NCBI RefSeq assembly: GCF_030294945.1
Contig: NZ_AP018448.1
Span: 5,734,001 to 5,798,000, forward strand
Origin: Streptomyces graminofaciens
GTDB lineage: Bacteria > Actinomycetota > Actinomycetes > Streptomycetales > Streptomycetaceae
Direction: 5' to 3'
Length of the DNA stretch: 64,000 nucleotides
In this document: one piece after another, positions 55,517-63,507 of the stretch
How the letters are laid out: each line of letters starts with the position of its first letter
Position numbering within the stretch: the stretch's first letter is position 1
Notes under the pieces: model-generated
Told to the model about the DNA's origin: nothing
What the model saw: the letters and a program-made list of their open reading frames with translations, nothing else
The model's database searches: none
Position numbers and translations under genes: made by a program

Positions 55517-55564
55517 CACTGGCGGGACAGGCCCCCCTACCGAGGGCACTGGCGGGACAGGCCC
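55517..55564. repeat. 18-base direct repeat between convergent genes
   Basis: CACTGGCGGGACAGGCCC occurs at 55517-55534 and again at 55547-55564, 30 bases apart. It lies downstream of both convergent genes and could be part of a terminator or a duplication scar. Confidence 0.75.
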
Positions 55565-55589
55565 TGAGCCCTTCGGGGCCTCCGCCCCC

Positions 55590-56309
55590 TCAGTCCGCGT
55601 GGAACCTCTCCGGTGCCTTGGTCGGGTTGCCGCCCGCGGGGAGGTTCTGGTCGGGGCAGGCGGACAGGACGCGTTTCATCGCGGACTGCTCCGCCTTGGT
55701 GACCCACAGGCCGTACTTCTTCTTCACGGCGACCTGGGCGGCCACATAGGTGCAGCGGTACCCCTTGTTGGGCGGGAGCCAGGTCGCCGTGTCGCCGTCG
55801 CCCTTGCCCCGATTGGTGCCCGCGTCGACCGCGAGAAGGTTGAGCGGGTCGTTGGCCAGGGCTATGCGCTTGCTGGGGTCCCATTTCTGGGCACCCTTCT
55901 GCCAGGCGTCGGACAGGGCCACGATGTGGTCTATGTCGACCTGGCTGCGGCCGCGTTGGAAGGTGACGTCCTTGCCGGTGTACGGGTCGGGGTCGAGGGT
56001 TCCGGAGGCCACCGTGCAGTCCCCGCCCCGGAACTTCACGTCCTCCAGATCGCGTTTGAGTATGTCGTCGCGGGTGTCGCACCGGTTGGAGTCCGTGTCG
56101 GCCCAGGGGCTGCCGAACTTGTCGCGGTCGTATCCGGTCTTGGGCGCCCGGCCCTTGACGGTCAGCGAGTCCACGGCGGCGAGCGCGGCACCGCCCGCTC
56201 CGGCCGTGTCCTGTGGCCCTGCGGACCCGTCCGTGTCCAGCTCGCAGCCACTGACCGCGACCAGTACGAGGGCGACGACCGCGATCCCACCCCTGTGTCG
56301 ACGCACCAC
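55590..56309 (-). CDS. Secreted HNH/GmrSD-C-like nuclease lipoprotein
   Basis: The 239-residue precursor has RHRGGIAVVALVLVAVSGC, a lipobox signal, and a GmrSD C-terminal/DUF1524-type HNH nuclease domain. Within it, QVDIDHIVALSDAW is the first metal/catalytic strand (DHIV), LANDPLNLLAVDAGTNRGKGD the middle, and GYRCTYVAAQVAVKKKYGLWV follows. GTG at 56309 has GGGAGGGG six bases upstream. Secreted nucleases of this type are widespread in Streptomyces and probably degrade extracellular DNA. Confidence 0.88.
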   Translation of the reverse strand: MVRRHRGGIAVVALVLVAVSGCELDTDGSAGPQDTAGAGGAALAAVDSLTVKGRAPKTGYDRDKFGSPWADTDSNRCDTRDDILKRDLEDVKFRGGDCTVASGTLDPDPYTGKDVTFQRGRSQVDIDHIVALSDAWQKGAQKWDPSKRIALANDPLNLLAVDAGTNRGKGDGDTATWLPPNKGYRCTYVAAQVAVKKKYGLWVTKAEQSAMKRVLSACPDQNLPAGGNPTKAPERFHAD

Positions 56310-56489
56310 GCGACACCCCTCCCTTGGCTCTGTTCCCGTCAGCGCCGGTCTTCTGCCTGCGACGCCGGGCCTTTCCGGCCTGCGCAACACCGTAGCGACC
56401 ACGCCGTTCGGCCATAACACCACCCAGCAGGCAAGTGGTGCACGCCGGGCGTCTCGTCGGTGGCGACTCCCCTCCGGAAGGAGTTCCGC

Positions 56490-56651
56490 ATGGGCATCTT
56501 CGACCGCTTCAGGCATCAGGCCCGGAGCAGGGCCAAGAGCGTGTCCGACGGCCTGGAGAGCGAAGCGACGAGAAGACCGGCGGCAAGCACGAGGAACACT
56601 TCACACGAAGCACGTCACGCGATGAAACGGCCCCTGACGCACTTCAGCTGA
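56490..56651 (+). pseudogene. Frameshifted antitoxin-like small protein
   Basis: From ATG 56490 (AAGGAG six bases upstream) the product begins MGIFDRFRHQARSRAKSVS, which resembles the N-terminus of a widespread actinobacterial antitoxin-like family. Members continue with a DEKTGGK block. That block (SDEKTGGKHEEHF, then DETAPDALQ) is encoded here, but in another reading frame starting around 56565. A frameshift near 56560 therefore separates the halves, and the in-frame product is junk after residue about 25. This looks like a recent pseudogene or a sequencing error. Confidence 0.65.
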
Positions 56652-56780
56652 ACGACCGCACCCACCATCACCGCGAACCACCGCGAACCACCGTGACACC
56701 GAGGCCGTCCGTGAGGCTCGGCACCCCTGCGGGCGGCTTCGCCGCTCCCTCCCGCCCCCTCTCCCGCTTCCCCGCTTCCC

Positions 56781-57764
56781 TCACACCTTTCCGATTCCCA
56801 GCGTCGTCTCCGACGGCAGCAGGCCCGAGCCGATCACGGCGACCCAGAACTCGCCCAGCAGATCCGCGAGGCGGGCCGTGTCGTCCGGGCCGAGCAACTG
56901 CCAGGGTGCGGCGGCCAGTTGGTCGGTGTGCCGCTCGACCTGTCGGCGCAGGCTCCGGCCCGCGTCCGTGGCCGTACCGGCCGAGTCCACCAAGCCCCGG
57001 GCGGCCAGGCGCTCGCGCGCGGCCCTCCATTCCGCACCGCTCCACCCACGGCTCTCGAAACGCTCCACGGAGGCGGCGCCTATCGCGGCGAAGGAGACAA
57101 GGGATTCGGCAGGGTCGAGGCCCGCGATCAGCAGGGCCGCGAGGTGACCGTCGCCGCGATGCTCGCGCAGGATCGTGGCCGCCCGCCAGAGCTGGAGGTG
57201 CGCGGGCTGCGGCCAGGGCAACTCGGCGTTGGCGGCGGCGAGAGGGCGGCCGGCGGTGTTCGCCGCCTCGGCGGCGCGGCGGGCGAGGGCGGCGGCCTCG
57301 GCCAGCTCGGGGCTGTCAACGCGGTCGCCCAGTATCGATCGGTAGGCCCGGTCGATCGCGCGGTCCCGCGCCCCCAGCACGGCCGCCGGGCTCGACGTCC
57401 GCCAGGCCGGCTCGATGTGTTCGGCGACCATGCGGGGACTGAAGCTGTAGAAGGCGGATGCCACGCGCTCGGCGCCCACCGCCCCCAACGGCGCCGCGCG
57501 GAAGGGGAAGTAGCTCGGCCAGCGCTCCTTCGTCCCGTATCCGAGCGCGGCCGCCTCCTCGAAGGCCTCCGGCGCGTAGTAGAGAACGGCGTGCAGCGGC
57601 TCCAGCAGATGCCACATCCGGCGCACCTCACCCGGCGCCACGGCGTCAACCGGCCCGCCCGACTCACCCGCGCCTTCGCCTTGCGCGTCTTGCACGCCTT
57701 GCGCGCCCTCCGCCACCCGCACTTCCCGTACGCCCGCACCGCCCTCGGTGACGTTCTCGGACAT
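56781..57764 (-). CDS. SCO6745-family winged-helix-like protein
   Basis: The 327-residue protein has an N-terminal acidic Gly/Glu-rich extension of about 40 residues, then a helical domain with VRRMWHLLEPLHAVLYYAPEAFEEAAALGYG, FSPRMVAEHIEPAWRT and a C-terminal part with ERHTDQLAAAPWQLLG. It belongs to the SCO6745 family of actinobacterial proteins that some annotate as MarR-like helix-turn-helix. It is divergent from the TetR gene. A promoter on the minus strand reads TTGACA-17-CAATCT, which overlaps the operator repeats. TetR repression of this gene is the likely relation. Confidence 0.85.
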   Translation of the reverse strand: MSENVTEGGAGVREVRVAEGAQGVQDAQGEGAGESGGPVDAVAPGEVRRMWHLLEPLHAVLYYAPEAFEEAAALGYGTKERWPSYFPFRAAPLGAVGAERVASAFYSFSPRMVAEHIEPAWRTSSPAAVLGARDRAIDRAYRSILGDRVDSPELAEAAALARRAAEAANTAGRPLAAANAELPWPQPAHLQLWRAATILREHRGDGHLAALLIAGLDPAESLVSFAAIGAASVERFESRGWSGAEWRAARERLAARGLVDSAGTATDAGRSLRRQVERHTDQLAAAPWQLLGPDDTARLADLLGEFWVAVIGSGLLPSETTLGIGKV

Positions 57765-57813
57765 GGCACATCCCCCTTGCCGTAGTCGCTACCCAGCCGT
57801 CTGACACCAGCCA

Positions 57814-57869
57814 GAACTTGACATTGACTAGATTGCCCGAGCCGCCCGAACTTGTCAATGACTAGATTG
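57814..57869. promoter_or_regulatory. Two 22-base operator repeats between TetR and SCO6745-like genes
   Basis: GAACTTGACATTGACTAGATTG (57814-57835, quoted here in two parts as GAACTTGACATT and GACTAGATTG) recurs at 57848-57869 with two mismatches. The second copy contains CTTGTCAATGACTAG, a 15-base near-palindrome of the form CTWGTCANTGACWAG. The copies are 34 bases apart and overlap the divergent promoters; TTGTCA-16-TACGCT for tetR is also covered. Confidence 0.8.
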
Positions 57870-57885
57870 GGCGTACGCTGTGGCC

Positions 57886-58467
57886 ATGCCTCGAAGCACC
57901 ACGGCCGAACGCCCCTACCACCATGGCGACCTGCGCCGCGCGATCCTCAGTGCCGCGCTCGACGTGATCGCCGCCGACGGGCCGTCCGCGCTCAGCCTGC
58001 GCGATCTGGCCCGGCGCGCGGGCGTCTCGCACGCGGCGCCCGCCCATCACTTCAAGGACCGCACGGGTCTGCTCACCGCGATCGCGGCGGAGGGGCACGG
58101 CCTGCTGGCGGCCGCGCTGGCGGAGGCCGAGGACCTGCGGGACACGGGCGTGCGCTACGTGCGCTTCGCGCGCGAGCATCCCGCACACTTCCAGGTGATG
58201 TTCCGCCCGGAGCTGCTGCGGGCGGACGATCTCGAACTCACCACCGCCCGCGCCCTGTCGAGCGAACAGTTGCGGACCGCCGTCACCACCGCGCGACCGG
58301 AGTTCGGCGGCGATGCCGACCCCCGGCTGGCCGGCATCGCCGCCTGGGCCCTCTCCCACGGCTTCGCCACGCTGCTGCTCAGCCACAATCTGGACGCGGT
58401 GGTCGGCGACCAGGAGCCGGAGGACGTCTTCCGCACGGCTACGGAACTGCTGTTCCCGGCCCGGTGA
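57886..58467 (+). CDS. TetR/AcrR-family regulator
   Basis: The 193-residue protein has an N-terminal TetR HTH (RRAILSAALDVIAADG, LSLRDLARRAGVSHAAPAHHFKDR) and a helical ligand-binding domain of the WHG type (ARALSSEQLRTAVTTA and GIAAWALSHGFATLLL). It is divergently oriented to the SCO6745-like gene, and two copies of a symmetric operator lie between them. It likely represses both genes until a small ligand binds. The -10 box is close to the ATG, so the mRNA may be nearly leaderless. Confidence 0.9.
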   Translation: MPRSTTAERPYHHGDLRRAILSAALDVIAADGPSALSLRDLARRAGVSHAAPAHHFKDRTGLLTAIAAEGHGLLAAALAEAEDLRDTGVRYVRFAREHPAHFQVMFRPELLRADDLELTTARALSSEQLRTAVTTARPEFGGDADPRLAGIAAWALSHGFATLLLSHNLDAVVGDQEPEDVFRTATELLFPAR

Positions 58468-58601
58468 TCCCGACGCCGGGCTCCCCCGGCGCAAAGGCCC
58501 ATCGCCCCAGGCCCGCGAAGCCCTCCCCGGCAGAGGCCATCACCACCCCCGGCGCGCGAGCCCGAGCGCTTCCGCACCCCGCCCGCGCGCCCCCGCTCGT
58601 C

Positions 58602-61600
58602 CTACGACCCCAGAATCGAAGCCAGGAACTCCCCGGTCCACCCCAGCAGCTCCCGCCCGACCAGCGGCTTTCCGCCCACCTTCGCCGTCTTCGGGCGCGG
58701 TACCAGCACCTGGTGCGCCGCCGGCTTGATGACCGTCCCCGGATACAGCCGCTTCAGGCGCAGCTCCTGCGACTCGCGCAACTCCACCGGCGCGAAGCGG
58801 ATATTGGTGCCCTGAAGGACGATCTCGCCGACCCCGCAGGCCCGCGCGAGCATCCGCAGGCCCGCCACCAGCAGCAGGTTCTCCACCGGCTCGGGCAGCT
58901 TGCCGTAGCGGTCGACGAGTTCTTCGCGCACGGCGGCGACGTCAGCCTCGTTGTTGATGGAGGCGATCGCGCGGTACGCCTGCAACCGCAGCCGCTCACC
59001 GGGCGCGTAGTCGTGCGGGACGTGCGCGTCGACCGGCAGTTCGATCTTGACGTCGAGCGGCGGCTCCTCCTCGATCTCGCCGGTCTCCAGCTGCCGCCGG
59101 TAGTCCGCGACGGCCTCGCCGACCATGCGGACGTACAGGTCGAAGCCGACACCCGCGATGTGGCCGGACTGTTCGCCGCCCAGCAGATTGCCCGCGCCGC
59201 GGATCTCCAGGTCCTTCATCGCCACGTACATGCCCGCGCCCATCTCCGTGTGCTGGGCGATGGTCGCGAGGCGCTCGTGCGCGGTCTCCGTCAGGGGCTT
59301 CTCCGGCGGGTAGAGGAAGTAGGCGTAGCCGCGCTCCCGGCCACGCCCCACACGCCCCCTCAGCTGGTGCAACTGCGACAGCCCGAAGGTGTCGCCGCGC
59401 TCGACGATCAGCGTGTTGGCGTTGGAGATGTCGATGCCCGACTCCACGATCGTCGTCGAGACGAGCACGTCGAACTTCTTCTCCCAGAAGTCGACGACGA
59501 CCTGCTCCAGCGCCTGCTCGGACATCTGGCCGTGGGCCGTCGCGATCCGCGCCTCGGGGATGATCTCGCGCAGCCGGGCCGCCGCCCGGTCGATCGACTC
59601 CACCCTGTTGTGGATGTAGAAGACCTGGCCCTCGCGCAGCAGTTCGCGGCGGACGGCCGCGCCGATCTGCTTCTCCTCGTAGGGGCCGACGAAGGTCAGG
59701 ACCGGGTGGCGCTCCTCCGGGGGTGTCGTGATCGTCGACATCTCGCGGATGCCCGTGACCGCCATCTCCAGCGTGCGCGGGATCGGGGTCGCGGACATCG
59801 TCAGGACGTCCACGTTCGCGCGCAGCTTCTTCAGCTGCTCCTTGTGTTCGACGCCGAAGCGCTGCTCCTCGTCGACGATGACCAGGCCGAGGTCCTTGAA
59901 CTTGGTCTCGGAGGAGAACAGGCGGTGCGTGCCGATGACGATGTCGACCGCGCCCTCGCGCAGACCCTCCAGCGTGCCCTTGGCCTCGGTGTCGGTCTGG
60001 AAGCGGGACAGGGCGCGGACGTTCACCGGGAACTGCGAGTACCGCTCGCTGAACGTGCCGAAGTGCTGCTGCACCAGCAGCGTCGTCGGCACGAGGACCG
60101 CCACCTGCTTGCCGTCCTGGACCGCCTTGAAGGCGGCACGGACCGCGATCTCCGTCTTGCCGTAACCCACGTCGCCGCAGATCAGACGGTCCATCGGAAC
60201 CGTCTTCTCCATGTCTTCCTTGACCTCGGCGATCGTCGTCAGCTGGTCGGGCGTCTCCGCGTACGGGAAGGCGTCCTCCAGCTCGCGCTGCCAGGGGGTG
60301 TCCGTGCCGAACGCGTGTCCGGGGGCCGCCATCCGCGCGCTGTACAGCTTGATCAGGTCGGCGGCGATCTCCTTGACGGCCTTCTTCGCCCGCGCCTTGG
60401 TCTTCGTCCAGTCGGCGCCGCCCAGGCGGTGCAGGGTCGGGGCCTCGCCACCGACGTACTTGGTGATCTGTTCCAGCTGGTCGGTGGGGATGTAGAGACG
60501 GTCTCCGGGCTGGCCGCGCTTGGCGGGGGCGTACTCGACGACCAGGTACTCGCGGGTAGCGCCCTGGACGGTCCGCTGGACCATCTCGATGTAGCGGCCG
60601 ACGCCGTGCTGTTCGTGGACGATGTAGTCGCCGGGTTCGAGGGTGAGCGGGTCGATGGTCTTGCGGCGGCGGGCCGGCATCCGGGCGCCGTCCTTGCCGG
60701 CCGCCTTCTGCCCGGAGAGGTCGGTCTCGGTCAGAACGGCCAGCTGGAGCGCCGGGTCCACGAAGCCGTAGTCGATCGAACCGCACGCCACGTGCACGAC
60801 CGACGGGGAGATCTCCGCGAGGTCGGCCTCCAGGCGGGCCGCGATGCCCTCGCTGCCGAGCACCTCGACCGTACGGGCGGCAGGGCCGTGCGCCTCGGTC
60901 ACGAACACCGTGCGCCAGCCGCCGGCCAGCCACCCCTTGGTGTCCGCCAGCGCCTTGGCGGTGTCCCCGCGATATGTCTCGGGCGCGTGCATGCCGAGCT
61001 TGAGGGTGTCCGCGTCCAGCTCCTCGTCGGCCGCGAACGGCGAGACCGACCACCACATCATGTCCAGCTCACGGGCCCGGTTCCGGACGTCCGCGATGGA
61101 CCACAGCGAGGCCGCGCCGACGTCGATGGGCGCCTCGCCGCCACCGGCCGTGGCCGCCCATGAGGCCTGGAGGAACTCCTGCGAGGTGGCCACCAGATCC
61201 GCCGCTCGCGTGCGCACCCGCTCCGGGTCGCACACGACGGCCATGGCGCCCTTCGGGAGTACGTCGACGAGCAGCTCCATGTCGTCGACGAGGACCGGAG
61301 CCAGCGACTCCATGCCCTCGACGGCGATGCCCTCGGCGATCTTCCCGAGCAGTTCGCCCAGCTCGGGGTGGCGTTCGGCGAGGGCACGCGCGCGTGTACG
61401 GACGTCTTCCGTCAACAGAAGTTCACGGCAGGGCGGGGCCCACAGCCCGTGCTCGGCGACTTCGAGGGAGCGCTGGTCGGCGACCTTGAAGTAGCGGATC
61501 TCCTCGACGTCGTCGCCCCAGAACTCCACCCTTAGGGGGTGTTCCTCGGTGGGCGGGAAGACATCCAGGATGCCGCCGCGTACGGCGAACTCACCGCGCT

Positions 61601-62135
61601 TCTCGACCAGCTCGACCCGGGAGTACGCCGCTGCCGCCAGCGCTTCCACGACCTCGTTCAGGTCGGCGGTCCGCCCGGCCCGCAGGGCCACCGGCTCCAG
61701 CTCGCCGAGGCCCTTGACCTGGGGCTGAAGGACGGATCGTACGGGCGCGACGACCACGGAGACCGGGCCGGTCTCGGGGTCGTCGGGGCTCGGGTGGGTG
61801 AGGCGGCGCAGCACGGCGAGACGGCGGCCGACGGTGTCGCTGCGCGGGCTGAGCCGCTCGTGCGGGAGGGTCTCCCAGGCCGGGTACTCCACGACGCCGT
61901 CCGGCGGGAGGAGGGATCTGAGGGCGGCCGCCAGGTCCTCGGCCTCGCGGCCGGTCGCCGTCACGGCGAGTACGGGTCTGCCCGCGTCCCGGGCCAGCGC
62001 CGCCACCGCGAAGGGGCGGGCCGCCGGGGGGCCGACCAGGTCGACGTGGGTGCGGTTGCCGTCGGCGGCCGCCCTGATCGCTTCCGCGAGGGCCGCGTCC
62101 TTGACGACGACGTCGAGCAGACCGTGCAGGCTCAT
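58602..62135 (-). CDS. mfd: Transcription-repair coupling factor Mfd
   Basis: This 1177-residue SF2 translocase removes RNA polymerase stalled at DNA lesions and recruits UvrA. The N-terminal UvrB-like module has ARDAGRPVLAVTATGREAEDL and a YPAWETLPHERLSP core. The CarD/RID-type RNAP-interaction domain follows at about residues 500-560. Walker A is in CGDVGYGKTEIAVRAAFKA, the DExQ box in VIVDEEQRFG, and TRG-like GRVGRGRERGYAYF is followed by the C-terminal D7 domain. The ATG at 62135 has GGAAG six bases upstream. It stands alone on the minus strand. Confidence 0.96.
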   Translation of the reverse strand: MSLHGLLDVVVKDAALAEAIRAAADGNRTHVDLVGPPAARPFAVAALARDAGRPVLAVTATGREAEDLAAALRSLLPPDGVVEYPAWETLPHERLSPRSDTVGRRLAVLRRLTHPSPDDPETGPVSVVVAPVRSVLQPQVKGLGELEPVALRAGRTADLNEVVEALAAAAYSRVELVEKRGEFAVRGGILDVFPPTEEHPLRVEFWGDDVEEIRYFKVADQRSLEVAEHGLWAPPCRELLLTEDVRTRARALAERHPELGELLGKIAEGIAVEGMESLAPVLVDDMELLVDVLPKGAMAVVCDPERVRTRAADLVATSQEFLQASWAATAGGGEAPIDVGAASLWSIADVRNRARELDMMWWSVSPFAADEELDADTLKLGMHAPETYRGDTAKALADTKGWLAGGWRTVFVTEAHGPAARTVEVLGSEGIAARLEADLAEISPSVVHVACGSIDYGFVDPALQLAVLTETDLSGQKAAGKDGARMPARRRKTIDPLTLEPGDYIVHEQHGVGRYIEMVQRTVQGATREYLVVEYAPAKRGQPGDRLYIPTDQLEQITKYVGGEAPTLHRLGGADWTKTKARAKKAVKEIAADLIKLYSARMAAPGHAFGTDTPWQRELEDAFPYAETPDQLTTIAEVKEDMEKTVPMDRLICGDVGYGKTEIAVRAAFKAVQDGKQVAVLVPTTLLVQQHFGTFSERYSQFPVNVRALSRFQTDTEAKGTLEGLREGAVDIVIGTHRLFSSETKFKDLGLVIVDEEQRFGVEHKEQLKKLRANVDVLTMSATPIPRTLEMAVTGIREMSTITTPPEERHPVLTFVGPYEEKQIGAAVRRELLREGQVFYIHNRVESIDRAAARLREIIPEARIATAHGQMSEQALEQVVVDFWEKKFDVLVSTTIVESGIDISNANTLIVERGDTFGLSQLHQLRGRVGRGRERGYAYFLYPPEKPLTETAHERLATIAQHTEMGAGMYVAMKDLEIRGAGNLLGGEQSGHIAGVGFDLYVRMVGEAVADYRRQLETGEIEEEPPLDVKIELPVDAHVPHDYAPGERLRLQAYRAIASINNEADVAAVREELVDRYGKLPEPVENLLLVAGLRMLARACGVGEIVLQGTNIRFAPVELRESQELRLKRLYPGTVIKPAAHQVLVPRPKTAKVGGKPLVGRELLGWTGEFLASILGS

Positions 62136-62270
62136 GAAGGGCTTCCATCCCGGAGAGAGGGCAACGCGAACCACCCGACACGTCTCACGGGCCGGGGGTG
62201 CCCAGCCTACGACTCGACACTGACATCGCGCCTTACGGGCGAGGGTCGGAAGGGGGGCACGGGGCCCTGG

Positions 62271-62300
62271 GACCCCGGGTCCTTGATCGGACCCGGGGTC
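62271..62300. terminator. Hairpin between mfd and XRE genes
   Basis: GACCCCGGGTCC (62271-62282) and GGACCCGGGGTC (62289-62300) form a perfect 12-base stem with a 6-base loop. It lies downstream of the XRE gene and upstream of mfd, so it probably ends the XRE transcript. Confidence 0.75.
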
Positions 62301-62568
62301 TTGCGGACCGGGCCTCGGCGTCGTCTTGGGGACCATGACCGCACCTCTTGACGCTGCACGCCGCCGATCAGGGGATGACTGGGCGGTGGTACGCGGGTGC
62401 GAAGTTATGGGAGACGCCAGGGCTCGCCGGTCTGCGCGGGATGTTGCGGTTACTTCGGGTATTACCTGGTGTTACAGGTACTGACTTTTTTGCTTCCTTC
62501 TGCGGGTTCTACCGGTTTTGCGGGTTTCTTTCTGCGGGTTCCACCCGTTATGCGGTCGTGCGCCGAAC
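62301..62568. other. Lower-GC gap with T-tract and TTCTGCGGGTT repeats
   Basis: This stretch is AT-richer than its surroundings. ACCTG-GTGTTA-CAGGT at 62464-62479 is followed by a run of six T, a textbook intrinsic terminator on the plus strand, though no plus-strand gene precedes it. TTCTGCGGGTT occurs twice near 62496 and 62530. I see no protein gene. Confidence 0.5.
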
Positions 62569-63072
62569 TCAGCGCGTAGGGTTCCAGCCGTACAGCGGCC
62601 GGGAGACCATGCGCCCCTGCTGAGGGACGGTCATTCCCCTTTCGCGCGGGCCGGGCACGCCCCCTTGCAATGGTCCTCTCATACCCCTTTCTCCGGGGCC
62701 TCCCATACCGCCCATCGTCCTCTCCTCCGATTCGCCCATACCTCCGAACGAAGCCGTTACACCGCGTCCGGGTTCGATGGAGACGAGCAGCGGGGAGCCG
62801 AACGCCGAGGCGATGCGTTCCAGTAACGGAAATGTCGGCATGCACTTCCCGTGCTCCAGTCTGGATATCGCCGCCTGCGTCATCCCGGAGAGTTCGGCGA
62901 GACGCGTCTGCGTCATTCCGATCTCCGTGCGGCGGGTCCGCACGGCCCTCCCCAGGGATTCCTCCAACGGCTCCCTCGACGGTTCCCTCGATGGTTCTCT
63001 CGATGGTTCTCTGCGAAGTGTTCTGTCACCCGGATGCTCCCGGCTCGTCCCCCGTGGATAACGGCCCACCAT
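62569..63072 (-). CDS. XRE-family regulator containing a TTA codon
   Basis: The protein has about 167 residues. An N-terminal tail carries four REPS-type repeats. A Cro/C1-type HTH (TQTRLAELSGMTQAAISRLE) follows, then a stretch with MPTFPLLERIASAFGSPLLV. Within it, the Leu of FPL is TTA (62824-62826, codon 83 from the ATG at 63072). The C-terminal tail is Gly/Met/Arg-rich with GGMGG repeats. Starts at 63069-63075 are all possible; GGAG lies close to them. As a TTA gene it should be translated only when charged bldA tRNA is present, usually late in growth. It is divergent from the phospholipase gene, which it might control. Confidence 0.8.
   Translation of the reverse strand: MVGRYPRGTSREHPGDRTLRREPSREPSREPSREPLEESLGRAVRTRRTEIGMTQTRLAELSGMTQAAISRLEHGKCMPTFPLLERIASAFGSPLLVSIEPGRGVTASFGGMGESEERTMGGMGGPGERGMRGPLQGGVPGPRERGMTVPQQGRMVSRPLYGWNPTR
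62968..63012. repeat. 12-base tandem repeat in XRE gene
   Basis: Four imperfect 12-base units with the pattern GGTTCTCTCGAT encode REPS repeats in the N-terminal tail. Codons here differ from the usual third-position G/C preference. Copy-number change would alter only the tail. Confidence 0.75.
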
Positions 63073-63370
63073 CACTCCAGGATGTTGAGTTGTGCCCAAG
63101 ATTTCTTTCTAGATCTTTTCCAGGTCGATCTTCGGATCGGTTTCCAGGTCGGCTTGCAGGTCTGCTCACAGGTGGGCTTCCGGCTCGAGAGCACCACCAG
63201 CCCCTCCTGTGAGCCGTCGTCCAGCCTGACCCCGTTCGGACGTGAGTTCCAGTCCAGTCCGGTACCGGTTCTACCGGTTCCGATGCGGGCGTGTATCAGT
63301 TCTGTCTCAAGCAGCACCGCCGCCTGTCCATCCGGGTCCGCTCTCCGATCGCACATATCACGGGGCACAT
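63073..63370. other. Intergenic region upstream of phospholipase and XRE genes
   Basis: No convincing gene was found. The stretch is relatively AT-rich around 63095-63120 (AGATTTCTTTCTAGATCTTTTCC) with AGATC-type repeats, and is a suitable site for divergent promoters. Confidence 0.35.
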
Positions 63371-63386
63371 ATAGCAGAGCTGCTAT
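63371..63386. promoter_or_regulatory. Palindrome upstream of phospholipase gene
   Basis: ATAGCAG (63371-63377) and CTGCTAT (63380-63386) form a perfect 7-base inverted repeat with a 2-base spacer, about 120 bases upstream of the phospholipase start. It has the size of an XRE or TetR operator. The adjacent XRE protein is a candidate binder. Confidence 0.5.
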
Positions 63387-63507
63387 GAAAGGACCGCACT
63401 GCCCAAAAGGCCAATTGCCCGCCGGGACCCGGGCGTGCCAGCGTTGCCGACACCCAACAGGTATCCAGCAGGAAACCTTCAGCACCCGGACCGAAAAGGA
63501 CAGCAAC

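Noticed and set aside
57852..61163. A plus-strand reading frame of over 1,100 codons opposite mfd
   Set aside because: It is the antisense shadow of mfd and the TetR gene. Its composition is Arg/Val/Gly-rich with no family motifs, and the opposite strand has complete, well-conserved proteins.
62464..62490. A plus-strand gene ended by the T-tract terminator
   Set aside because: No plus-strand frame with credible composition or ribosome site precedes it; the hairpin is reported without a gene.
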